Shown piece after piece: positions 1-10,222 of a stretch of 64,000 nucleotides of DNA. Positions within the stretch are counted from its first letter, which is position 1, and each line of letters begins with the position of its first letter. Source of the stretch: Spirogloea muscicola (Eukaryota; Streptophyta; Zygnematophyceae; Spirogloeales; Spirogloeaceae); contig WELB01000071.1 of the NCBI GenBank assembly GCA_009602725.1, positions 500,649 through 564,648 on the forward strand, read 5' to 3'. Position numbers and translations under genes: made by a program. A model generated the notes under the pieces. It ran no database searches. It saw nothing but the letters and a program-made list of their open reading frames with translations, and had not been told where the DNA came from.

Positions 1-130
1 GGCCGTCATCGCCCGAGCCCGCCGCCGCGTCGTCGTCGCTGCTTTCGAAGCGCGCCAGGTCGGCAGCGGCCGCCGCGGAGTGCCTCGGGGCCTTGGCCCG
101 GGGCCGCAGCTCGCGCGCGCCGGCAGCCAT
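1..130 (-). CDS. N-terminus of an unidentified gene, cut by the window edge
   Basis: Read on the minus strand, an ATG at 130-128 opens a frame that stays open to the window edge, about 43 codons. The peptide begins MAAGARELRPRAKAPRHS, then an alanine run, then an acidic stretch containing FESSDDD. The composition (basic, then Ala-rich, then acidic and Ser-rich) suggests a nuclear or otherwise disordered N-terminus, but no family can be named from so little. The gene diverges from FCF1, whose start is 288 bases away, so the two probably share a promoter region. The start is chosen because the context (gccATGgc) is good and the frame is open. The GC-rich first exon matches the habit of the other genes here. 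Confidence 0.4.
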   Translation of the reverse strand, partial: MAAGARELRPRAKAPRHSAAAAADLARFESSDDDAAAGSGDDG

Positions 131-417
131 GGCGGCTCGCGAGGCGGACGGAGGAGGTGGGGGGCAGGGGACTTGGCCGCCTGCAACTCGGGCCGGGGTT
201 TAAGGCCCCTCTGCTGTGGCCTTAAACCCTGACGCTCACTCTCTCACCCTCCCTCCCTCCCACGTCCCGCCCGAGGTCCCAGGCGAGCTCCAGACCGCCA
301 TCGCTGCGCCGCCTGCCTCGCAGAGCCCCAGAGGCGTGCTCTCGGCTTGCCCTCGTCCGCCTCCTTCTCCTGCGCAGCCGGCCAGTGGCACAGCCGGCGG
401 CCGCGGCGGGGTGCCGC

Positions 418-2810
418 ATGGGCAAAGCGCGGCGCACGCGCAAGTTCGCGGAGGTCAAGCGCGTGCTGAGCCCTCGCGAGGCGCGCGCGTGAGCATTCCC
501 TAAACCCAAACCCAAACCCACAATCAAATTCTGGCGCGTGCTTGGCTCCTCCTCCAGCTCGCTCCCCATGTTGACCCCCTGCGCTCCTCTCCCGCTTCCT
601 CTCTCGCCTTTCGTTGCTCTGCGCTCCGTCGCCCCCTTACCCATCTCCTCCTCCCCTCTCTTCTGCCCTCTGCCTCTCTCTCTTGCTTCCTTGCTCGTGC
701 TCGTCAACCCCTACCCAACTTCTATCCCTGTGTCCGCCGGCGCCCCTCCACTGTGTGCACGACCACCTTGCGCGGGCCTGCATCCCCAGCCCAGCTTCCA
801 TGGTCCACATGAATCCACTCGTGGCCTATTCCCTTGTTCTCCGGTGGTGGCCCTACTTGCCAGTCCACCCCACCTGACTTGCGCGCATTCTCCCGCAGCC
901 ACCAGAAGCAAGTTCATCCTTCTAGCAGCGGCAGCGCCGCCGCCTCGGCGTCTGCCGCTGCCAGCAAGCTGCCGCGTAACCTGTGAGTGCGCGGCCGCAT
1001 GGCCACCCCCGATCGCCCTGCCTTGACATTCTTGTGCCAAATGTCATGTCTTCCTTAATTGCTAGTGCCACTGGATTTGAGGAAGGATGTGAGCAACGCC
1101 CTGCAGCTGCTGCCTGACCTCCAGTCAGGCATTCGTACTGGTGCCGCTGCTGGGGCCCTTGCTGTCTCTCAAAGTGCTCGCCCCGGCGGCCTTCCCTTCG
1201 CCACCGTGCAGGCCCAATACGCCAGCGTCCCTCTTCTTCAAGTACAACACGGCATTGGGGCCGCCGTACCAAGTGCTCGTTGACACCAACTTCATCAACT
1301 TCTCCATCCAGAACAAGGTGCACCCTGCCACCCTCCCGCTGCCACCCATACCTCACGCCCTACCGTCTTCGCCCCTTAGCTTGCTCTTCTTGACGGCTTG
1401 TCTCGTGCTTGCCACAGCAACTTCCTGAGCAGAGCTTGGCCTTCATCCCCGCTGTTAAGTAGCACGGGCGAGAAGCTGCTCTCACCTTGCTGAAACAAAT
1501 GTCGCTACTTGCTGCATCTGCATGGCACGGTTGTGCAGCTCGACCTGGAGAAGGCCATGATGGACTGCCTCTATGCCAAGTGTACGCAGTCAAGACTGTT
1601 CACCTCACTCTGCATTGTCGCAGAGAGCACCAAACATTTAGAGCATGAAACCAGCTCTGAAAGCCTGATTGTGACAGTGAGTCAGACACTGTGAACAAGG
1701 CCATCTCCCCAGAATGAGGTGCCTGTCCAGGCTGCCCGCTGGTGAGAAGGGCTCGAACCACGGATGCGAAAGGTTAACCTCCCGCAGCGTCGAGACCCTC
1801 GCCGCCAAGGATGAGGCGAGTTTCATTGTGCGGGCTCCGCGCAGGCACTCCATGCATCACCGACTGTGTCATGGCGGAGCTGGAGAAGCTCGGGCAGAAG
1901 TACCGAGTTGCCCTCCAGTAAGCTCGGCTACACTGCACTTCCAGCAGGGCACACACTGCCAAGCGTTGGACTGTTAGAGTGCCACCAGGTGCCTGACACA
2001 TGCAACTTTGCCAGGTACTGCGCCACCTTCATTCACGCAACTGCTACTTGTTCCTGGTCTCATGCAGCATAGCCAAGGACGAGCGCTTTGAGAGGCTGCC
2101 CTGCACGCACAAGGGCACTTATGCTGATGACTGCCTAGTACAGCGGGTCACACAGGTGGGCAAAAGGTCACCTTCAGAGCTTTGGTGTAACATTTACGGG
2201 TTGAGGGTTTTGTCGCGCTTGCATCCTTACGTAGGTTAGTCTTCTCTAAGCACGAACATGCTCTGTAGCTCAGAATCTTATGTCCAAAGCTTGCTATTAT
2301 TCACAAGGCTTATTGTTGCCCTTTTGCTGCTTGCAGCACAAATGTTATATTGTGGCCACTTGTGATCGCGACCTGAAGCGGCGAATACGCAAGGTTGGCT
2401 CGTGCCTATGCCACCTCTCTCTGCCTACACCTGCCAGGACCGCCTGCTTGTAGTTTGTGCCTTGCGTCTTGGGCTTGGTGTCCGACTTTTGCTTTCAGTT
2501 TGTTACGAACTGTGGGATTGCTACAGATCCGCTTTGTCAGCCGCGGGTAGTGTCATCATCATGTGGAACAACCTCAAGCAAATTGTATAGTTGATAGAGC
2601 CATCTGTTTGAGGCACTCTCTCGGAGATGCGGATTGCAGCTAGTCTTCTGAGCAGTCCTGTGACTGATGAATACTCACCTCTCAATGACTGTTGCTCAGA
2701 TTCCAGGTGTTCCAATCATGTACATTACGCAGCACAAGTACTCCATTGAAAGGCTTCCCGAAGCTACACTTGGTGGAGGTGCAGACACGCGCCCTGTCAC
2801 CTCCGCGTAA
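418..2810 (+). CDS. FCF1: rRNA-processing PIN-domain protein FCF1 (UTP24)
   Basis: FCF1/UTP24 is the PIN-domain endonuclease of the nucleolar small-subunit processome and is linked to cleavage at the 5' end of 18S rRNA. Eight exons join in phase: 418-488, 899-982, 1212-1317, 1539-1581, 1845-1917, 2068-2155, 2337-2393 and 2700-2810, giving 210 residues (human 198). Recognised blocks in order are [107 protein letters not shown] and [17 protein letters not shown]. The acidic PIN residues are visible in VDTN, TYADD and TCDRD. The last residues ([12 protein letters not shown]) differ from animal FCF1. All introns read as GT-AG. The gene converges on DP downstream. Confidence 0.93.
498..523 (+). 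repeat. Telomere-like CCCTAAA/CCCAAA tract in FCF1 intron 1
   Basis: Just inside the first intron of FCF1 the sequence reads ccctaaacccaaacccaaac, a degenerate form of the plant and green-algal telomere repeat (CCCTAAA). Similar tracts occur in introns of eIF2A and BASS and inside the transposon at 12527-12938. Confidence 0.6.
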
Positions 2811-3449
2811 GCTTAAGATTGGTATTGGCAAGTCATGTGGAGGCAGGAGAGTCATGCTGAGTGGTTGCTGCGGCGCTTTTGTGGCATGCAGCCCCGCGGA
2901 TGTGATGTGTGCTGGTGGAGATGCGGTCGAGGTGGAGGTACGTCTTGAAGTTGTGGCTATGGAGCTGCGCGACTGACAGGCTGTTGACGCCTTCTATCGT
3001 GGCCTGGAGTACGTCTGTCAACAGAGGGAAACACGCAAGTAGCCCATGGATTGCTCTTTTTTTCCGCCACAAACTGCACAAACCGAACATGCAGATGTGC
3101 ATGCAGCTGCATCTGCCCCCCTCTACCCTGATGTGCACACAAAGGTTAGCCACACAGCCCGCTGCTCCAGCTTGCACCTGTCCTCAGGCATAAGCAGCCA
3201 AACGGTCAGCCCGAGCGGTGTACAATTTTGTGCCTCACTCTAGTATCTTGCTCTCGGTGGTTGGAGCTTGTTCACACTTTGAGCAGGCAATGGTCAGTAA
3301 TGTACAGATTGTTGGGTTGACGCATGAGGTGTGGCCTTACTGCAAGCGGGTGGGCCCATGTCAGGCTGCGTGCAGCTGCCTCGCTCAGAGCGGACCTACT
3401 CGTCAGCCAGAAACAAGGGAATGGGGTGCTAGATCAAGGGGTCATAGCA
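2811..3449. other. Convergent intergenic region (3' flanks of FCF1 and DP)
   Basis: This stretch lies between the stop codon of FCF1 and the stop codon of the minus-strand DP gene. Open frames here are short, overlap on both strands and match no family I know. It most likely holds the two 3' untranslated regions. No repeat or RNA gene was recognised. Confidence 0.5.
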
Positions 3450-5662
3450 TCACGTGATGTAGCTCTCCTGCTTCACCCTTGCTTTTAGGATAGCCGGCGT
3501 TGGAATGGGCGAGTGCGCGCCCATGAGCCGGCGGGGCGCGGAGCTCGGTGAGTGCCACAGTGGGCGTGCCGCTGGCAGCCCCCCCGAGGGCGGCGGCAGT
3601 GTGGGTGTAGGCATAGCCGCTGCTGCTCCCACCTCCGGCCGGCCGGGCCCGACAGCCTCAGGCTCCGCGCAGCACAGACCCATGGCTCGGAGTACGTAGT
3701 AGTCGTCCCTTAACTCGAACGGCGTGCTGCAATACGTCAGATTGCCAGCTTCAGCCTCCTTAACGAAGACCAGGTGTTGAATCTGGCCGTCTGGCACTGC
3801 TGCCAACACACATGCCGCAACGGCAGGACGCTTAGTGATGAGTTTTGCACCTGTTAAAGTCAAAGTGCACGAGTTGCATGTCCTCGGAGATCTCCACCTC
3901 CACGATAGCCTCTGGCCTTGTCTGCACATCACCTCAGTAAAACTGTCACGAGGGCTTGCAAGTGGTGGATGTGAAGTTTCAGCTTGTGTTGGGCACAAGC
4001 CTCATGTTGAGTACAAGGTCAAGGCTTGAGTACAAGGTCAAGGCTTGACCTCCAGTGTCAATCTGGGTAAGCACTGCTCGGGCACTGCATACGGTGGGGT
4101 GATATAGAGTGCCTGAGACACACGTGCAGAGTGCAGCATCACGTCGGCCCCAAACCTGCACTAGGAGGAAGGGCAGGGGCACCAGGCCTGCAGGCACTGC
4201 TCCCTCTCGCTGGCACGTCTCCTCGTTCCGCTGCACCAGGCCTTTGATTCCCATAATCTGCGCAGCTCACATTTCATGCGAGTCTGGTTGGAGCAGTGCG
4301 CCGAGAATGGGAAAGGCCTCGCTTGGCTTGCTCGGCCAGCCCAGGCATGCGGCCTTTACCGAGCTCTCCGGAAGTCTCCTTAGCTGCAATATTGTAGCCC
4401 AGCTTTTGGCGATTGGCCGGATGCGGGGAGCCTGCTGTACCTGCTCCTGCAGCTCTTCCAGCTGCACCGCCTTCTTCTCCAAGCGGTGCCTCGTACGCAG
4501 GTGCTCTGCCTGTGCACACGTGCATCTGTCCCGGCTGTCACCAGGTTTCCTGCTATGACGATGGCAAGCTGATTGGCCTCGTCGTTCTCATTCCCTACTA
4601 CTTCAATGCAAGCCGGATGTGTAGGCCACGGCCAACCTTCAGCTGCTCAGTGTCAGAGGACGTCGTGCTCGGCAGGCCCTTCCAATGGATCTCCTTCTTC
4701 TCCTTGGCAATGATGTCCATTGCCATGAGTACATTGAGGGCATCGTACACGCGCCGGCGGATGTTCTTCTCGTCGTATTGCTGCCACCAGCGATCAGGCA
4801 TGTCAACCAATCAATAGTCTGCCTCGACGAATCCGTTTAGAAGCGGAACCGTTGAGCACGAGGTGGAAAGTTGCAGAAACATGGCCCGCGGATAGTGCAA
4901 AGACCGGGGAGAGGATCTCGCTGTCGGGGCCGGTGAACTCGGCCACCAACTCATCGGCAACCTGAGCCAGGAGTCCCACCAGCAATTTGACTAAGCCCAC
5001 TAGGGACGGAATGGGGCCACTGTTAGTCTACAGCCATCCTGTCCTCAAGCAGGATGGCAGTCAAACTGGGCGAGTGTACGTGTCAAGAGGAGTCTGGCTG
5101 CAGCTGCTGCAATTGAGCTTGCTATTTGTAAGGTGCGGGGGAGCTTGAGACGAATGGCGGGTGCTTAGAGGGGCGCGCGGAAGTGGAAGGCAGGCAGATT
5201 GAGGAGTTGGGCTGCGGATCCTTGCAGGCTCCACGACCCATGAGGCTCAGGACCCATGCTCAGTAGGCCCGCGGCAGCATTGGCTTGGGAAAAGTGGTGT
5301 GTGATCTTTCGGGCTGGCTGCGGCTCCGTCGCAAGACGGACGTGGGGAAGAAGGGCAGCATCCTGAGCTCCGAGTCGCACGGCTGAGGCGGAAGGGGGAG
5401 GCAAGCGACGTGACACCGGCCGAGAGTCTCGCTTAGTGAAGCGGGCTAACCTCGTTGTACGTGGTCCGGCCCTTGCTCTCCACCTTCTCGCACACTGAAC
5501 AAGCCCCGGTCGTCGGCGGCGGGGGGGGTCAGAGCAGGCGCGGATGGGCGATGGCTGGGCCAGAGCTCTGGCGAGACGCGGGGCTCCGCGAGGCAGGAGG
5601 GGAGGGAGGGGCGGACCTTTCATGCTGAAGTGGCGCAGGCCCTTGCCGTTCTTGTCGGCCAT
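3450..5662 (-). CDS. E2F dimerization partner (DP) transcription factor
   Basis: DP proteins pair with E2F to bind promoters of S-phase genes, under control of the retinoblastoma pathway. Eight minus-strand exons join in phase: 5662-5617, 5494-5451, 4961-4905, 4780-4637, 4509-4441, 4257-4156, 3921-3851 and 3726-3450, giving about 269 residues. The winged-helix DNA-binding region is visible as [30 protein letters not shown] and [20 protein letters not shown] followed by [13 protein letters not shown] coiled-coil region ([17 protein letters not shown], then GLVQRNEE) and the C-terminal DP domain ([30 protein letters not shown]) follow. The N-terminal wording is closer to plant than animal DP. 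The start at 5662 is the first in-frame ATG seen; an upstream exon is possible because a single undetermined base at 5686 lies in a G-rich run just before it. The tail is rich in Pro and Ala. Confidence 0.9.
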
Positions 5663-6384
5663 GGAGGGGGGGGGAGAGCTGCGGCNGGGGGGGCTGCGGC
5701 GGCGGTCTCCACCGTCCGCATGGGCGGGGCCCGGCCGGTTGGCTCGTTCGGGGGGCGGCCGTCCCGCCAAAACCCCGGGGGCGCGGGAGCGGCGCCGGGG
5801 CCCCCCTCCCGAGACGGCGAGACGAGACGAGGCCGGGTGGGCCGAGACGGCCCTCGCCAACGACACAGTTGGTGGTATGGTAGTGGGCGTCTCGGCGCTC
5901 CCCCCCGGCTCGACGGAGCGCGCCGCGGGCTCTGACTGCCGTCTCGCCGCCTCGTCGCCCGGTCGATGGGGAGGCCCCAAAGTGGCCTCCGCCCCGTCGG
6001 GCGTCCCACTAAGAGCCACCCGCCTCGTTGGGCCCGGCCGTCTCCTTCGCCCTGCGCCCTTTCAACGTGCAGGGCGTGCTCTAGGTCAGGCCTCCGGCTC
6101 TCGTGGTGGCGCTCCAGCTCCCCAAGTTAGCTTGTCAGATTTGTTTGTGCTCTCCCGTGGATATGGATACTAGTGTCACCTTAGGCACCTTAGTTTAGGT
6201 CTCCACATCATCATCAGCCTTGTTTAGTTTGCACTAGCCTCTGCTTTGAACAATGTATTGGCTTGAATAAGCCTCCCTTTCAATCATGCGCACCGCGCGC
6301 CTTCTCTCTTGTAGCCGTCTCCTCGCTACTCCGAGCTCAGTCCCAGCTCCCCCCTCGCCCGCGGGGGACCGTCCCCCAGCCGCC
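5663..6384. other. GC-rich divergent promoter region between DP and eIF2A
   Basis: Very GC-rich DNA with homopurine and homopyrimidine runs and one undetermined base (5686) separates the divergent DP and eIF2A starts. The long frames here are by-products of high GC and are not supported as genes. The right half (about 6040-6300) is a truncated LINE-like 3' end, listed separately. Confidence 0.6.
6040..6300 (+). mobile_element. 5'-truncated LINE-like 3' end, copy E
   Basis: A short open segment ends at 6173 with a peptide whose last residues are LSDLFVLSRGYGY. It matches the ends of other copies at 29771, 30585 and 47546. It is followed by an untranslated tail carrying the motif family listed at 47825-47905 and 57889-58005 (gcactag, tattggcttg, cctccctttcaa, gcgcaccgcgcgccttctct). 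Sharing a 3' end while the 5' side is missing is typical of non-LTR retrotransposon copies. It lies about 85-100 bases upstream of the eIF2A start. Confidence 0.6.
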
Positions 6385-9300
6385 ATGGCGGCCCCGCCGC
6401 GCGTCTACGGTCCGCGCCACGGCCCCGCGCCGCCGCCGCGCGGCCCTCGNCCGCTCGCCAAGTCCGCTCGTCGTCCACTCCCCCAGCCGCGCAGCTCCCT
6501 CAGCTCCTCCCTCCGACGTCGTCGCCACCGTTTCCTTAAACCCCAAAGCCCCAATGGCGCAGGGTGGCGTGCACGGCCGTGCACGTGAGCGAGAGCGGGA
6601 GCCTGCTGGCGGCGGTGCGCGCATCCGGCGATGGCGGCGGCGGCACCGTGGCGCTGTACGACCCGCGGCAGTCGCCGCCGCGAGCGCTGGCCGTGCTGCC
6701 AGCGCCCGGCGTCGCCGCCGTCGCGCTCTCGCCGCTCGGCTCCTTCGTGCAGACCTGGCAGCGCCCGACGTCGCCCGACGCCAAGAACCTCACGCTGTGG
6801 GACGCCGCGACGGGCCAGCCGATGCTCCAGTTCTTCCAGAAGCTGCGCACCCCCGAGTCATGGCCGTCATGGCAGTTCAGCGCCGACGAGCGCCAGGCCT
6901 GCCGCGTCGTCCGCAACGAGGTCCACTTCTTCGACGGCGCCGACCTCGCCGGGGGCATCGTTGCGCGCCTGCGCCTGCCCAGCGTCGCCGCCGCGCAGCT
7001 CGCGCCCTCGCCGCCGTACCACGTCGCGGCCTACGTGCCGGAGCTCAAGGTCTGCCGGCCCCTCCCATCCTGCCTCACGGCCTCTATTGCTGCATTGCTG
7101 CTCAGTATAGCAGCCTCACCTGGTTGACACCGTCAGCATGGCGAGTCGGCTAGCGTCTGATCGCTGTGGGCTATGCATAAAAGTCAGGTCCAAGCACACA
7201 AGTGTGGATCGGAACATGGGGATCTGATTTCGTGAAAGATTAGGGGTTGAGGGGTTTGGGGTTTTGCAACTGGGGTTTAGCCGTGGACGTGCTTGAGGAT
7301 GGCGTTTTGCACGTCTTGCCTCGATCAGCTCCATCCGGCCTCCCACCTTTTCTTAGCGTGCGGCCACCGTCTGCAGGGTGCTCCAGCCAGTGTCCGCGTT
7401 TACAGGCGGGACGCGGTCGAGGACGGGCAGCCGGTGGCCAGGCGCAGCTTCTTCAAGTCCAGCAGCGCCCGCTTCCTGTGGAACAAGGGCGGCACGGCGG
7501 TGCTGGTGCAGACGCACTCCGACGTGGACACCACCAACAAGAGCTACTATGGCGACTCGGCGCTGCACTTCCTCGCCGCCGACGCCTCCTACGAGGGCGC
7601 CGTTCCCCTCAGTCAGCAACCATCCCCTTCTCTTCTTCCTCTCCAGCAACTGCTAGTCACTGCGTACTGGCCATCCTCTAGCGTACCCCTTCTCGGCACC
7701 ATCCACGTTGGCCGTTGTTGACTCTCTTATCCCTCTCCCCCCCACCGCCCCCGTGCTCAGACAAGGATGGCCCGATTCACGACGTGCAATGGTCGCCCCT
7801 CGGTGACTGCTTCGTGGTCGTCTATGGCTGTATCCTCCAATCAAGGGAGTCGTCGTGTCAAGGTCACGTGGGACCTACCAGTCATGCTTGCTGCACATCT
7901 TCCTTAAGGTGCATTGCTTTACAAGTACGTTCACATTCGACTTCAGAAAGACGGGAAGTTGGAGATCACATCTTACAATCTGGGTTGTAAAGCAGACAGA
8001 GCTCAGTCTTAGTCAGGCATACCCTGCATGGTCATATCTATCCTACATACACCCACTTGACCATCCCGTCATGCACCAGACATGCCGGCAAAGGCAGCCC
8101 TGTTCGACACCCGCTGCAGAATACTGTTCGAATTTGGAAGTGGGCCACGCAACACTGTCTGCTGGAATCCACAGGGCCGCTGTAAGGCTGACACTGCTCG
8201 CTCCATGCAAGCCCCTGATTGCTGTGGACTGCCTGTTCTTTGCATCTCTTTTTGCTCGCTTTGTATGCAGATGCGGATAAGAGAAGACCCATCTAAGTTG
8301 CAGCCTTCTTGTAATCATGACTCTCCTGCGCTCCTTGTGTGGTGTGCCTTACTAAGCTCTGATGTGCCTTACTAAGCTTCACTAATTTCTGAATGGCTTT
8401 ATGTGCAGTTATCTGCCTGGCTGGCTTTGGCAACCTTCCAGGAGACCTGGTGAGAAATCCATGTCAAGGTGACCTTTCCACGGACACAGGTCAATGAATC
8501 ATGGGCTGCAACAGTTCGACGTTGCTTGCGAACATGACTGTCAACCTGACTCATACATTCAGGAATTCTGGGAGAAGCACAAGCTCGTCCTGCTCGGCAA
8601 GAGTAAGTCTGCTTGTGCAGTGACAAGCACCTGGTCTCCTGACGGACGATACTTCTTGACCGCCACAACTGCTCCTCGCCTCCAGATTGACAATGGGTAT
8701 GCAGCACCTAGACTCTAGGGTTTGCATCACATTCAACATTCGGCTTATGTCTGACTGCCTGCTAGTGTGGAATGCATCACGTCCTCCTTGTGCATACCAA
8801 CCAACAGCCAAGAACCTGTTTCCAAGGGCTTATGGAAGTAGCACAGTGGTGTTGGTTCTTCAGGATCAAGGTGTTCCGATACGACGGCTCCTTGCTCTAT
8901 GAACAACCTTATCGCGTCCTTTACCAGGTCAGGAGGTTTTACTGTAAGCAGACTCGGAGTGACCCCATCATTGAACTCAAGCTGCAACTTTGCTGAAGGT
9001 TGATGCTTTTCTAACACCTGCCCTCCTTGCAGGCGGACTGGCTGCCAGAGCCTCCTGGGACGCATCCAGACAGGCCTGCTTCGCCTGTTGGAAGCGAAGC
9101 ACCAGGGTCCACTTCAAGACCAGCACCAATCGCACCCCCAGGTCCTGATCCGCTGACACACTTGTGCCGTCACAGGTTGAGCCTTGGGTAGGGGACTACC
9201 GCCGCCTGACACATGCTCCTTCACCTGTATAGCTGTGAAGGCGGTGGCATATCGGCCACCAATGGCCGGCATTGGCGCTGCGGACCTCCAGGCTATCGTG

Positions 9301-10086
9301 AGCTCTTCAGGCTTGCCTCGTGACACCTGTTGAGATCGCTGTGCATGAACACCGCTGTTGCTTGCGGGCTGAAGTACGTGCAATCTGTCTCGCACATGCA
9401 GCTCTTTGGGGATGCAAACGGCAGGTGACATCTCAACACATCCACGGATCCAGCTTCGTGCTCACGCTGCTTGCAGCTTTGACATGCTTGGTGTAAGCCT
9501 GACAATTCATGTAGAGTGCAGCTCGGCAGCAGAAGGTGCAAGTAGAAGTGCCCTGAAGAATAAGAAGAAAAGGGAAAAGGAGAAACTAAAGAAAGACGGG
9601 GCCAAGGACGAAAATGTGGTAAGTGGCCGCAGCGCTGCAGTCAATGCAGCCTGGATTGGCGCTGACATTGACTGATTGATGCCAGCAGCATCAATATGGA
9701 TTTTATATTTAATTGCAGGATCAGCTCTGTGAGCACATGAAAGAGCTTCCTGTACCTTCGCTGAGCAGCAGCACTGCTGACAGTGGTGCAAGCGAAGGAC
9801 AAGCTTCAGGTACAGTGAGAACCTACATCATGTACTGCTCACTGCAGACCCTCATTTGATTGACATTGCATCTAAACCTGGGCGGCTGATATGCAATGCA
9901 GATGGTGAGGCTGCCAAGCGTTTGAGGGCACTACAGAAGAAGCTGCGGCAGATAGAGGAGCTCAAACAAAAGGCGCTGGACGGTGTTGGCATAGATGCCC
10001 TGCCTCCCGCTCAGCGGGAGAAGGTGGCACAAGAGCCTCAACTGCGAGAAGAGCTCGCTTCAGTCGAAGCATTGTTAAGAAGCTGA
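6385..10086 (+). CDS. EIF2A: Eukaryotic translation initiation factor 2A
   Basis: eIF2A is a WD-repeat (beta-propeller) protein that can deliver initiator tRNA to 40S subunits in a GTP-independent way. Exons read: about 6563-7049, 7377-7611, 7761-7829, 8080-8181, 8409-8449, 8563-8696, 8864-8927, 9033-9141, 9233-9297, about 9517-9618, 9719-9809 and 9902-10086. Diagnostic pieces are FVQTWQRP, NEVHFFDG, FFKSSSARFLWNKGGTAVLV, SYYGDSALHFLA, GPIHDVQWSPLGDCF, YMPAKAALFD, FEFGSGPRNTVCWNPQGR, LAGFGNLPGDL, WSPDGRYFLTATTAPRL, AYRPPMAGIGA and the basic helical tail LKNKKKREKEKLKK and LRALQKKLRQIEELKQKAL. The N-terminus is unresolved: the well-placed ATG at 6385 is in another phase from the first clear exon, and an undetermined base at 6450 lies between. 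The exon near 9517 has a weak acceptor. The intron at 7830-8079 has U12-like features. Confidence 0.92.
7830..8079 (+). other. eIF2A intron with possible U12-type signals
   Basis: The donor reads gtatcctcc, matching seven of the first eight bases of the minor-spliceosome donor GTATCCTT. About 19 bases before the acceptor AG a ccacttgac element resembles the U12 branch consensus TTCCTTRAY (six of nine positions). The flanking exons join in phase to give VVYGYMPAKA, as in eIF2A. An ordinary intron with a chance match is not excluded. Confidence 0.35.
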
Positions 10087-10222
10087 ATCAATTGCAGCCT
10101 GGTGGCTTGCCCATGTCACTTGGAAGGAAGTCAGATGCATCAACCAATTTTCGTGGAGCACTTATCACAAGTGTGTGCGCTGTGCAATCGCAGACGGCAT
10201 GGCTGACACACATGTATGCCTT

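Noticed and set aside
222-1040. Overlapping 100-160-codon ORFs around FCF1 exon 1
   Set aside because: They are low-complexity Arg, Pro or Ser-rich frames in GC-rich or pyrimidine-rich intron DNA, with no relation to the supported exons.
1066-1088. A 23-base microexon in FCF1
   Set aside because: It has AG and GT flanks, but joining 899-982 directly to 1212-1317 keeps phase and gives the conserved [12 protein letters not shown]; including it shifts the frame.
5165-6173. Long GC-driven ORFs on both strands over the DP/eIF2A promoter (284, 209 and 129 codons)
   Set aside because: They conflict with the DP exons or are pure Arg/Pro/Gly compositions. Only the LINE-like end within 6040-6173 is retained.
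8603-8620. An apparent 18-base intron (gtaagtctgcttgtgcag) in eIF2A
   Set aside because: It has perfect GT-AG ends, but 18 bases is too short to splice. It is a multiple of three with no stop, and keeping it gives a length that fits other eIF2A proteins better.
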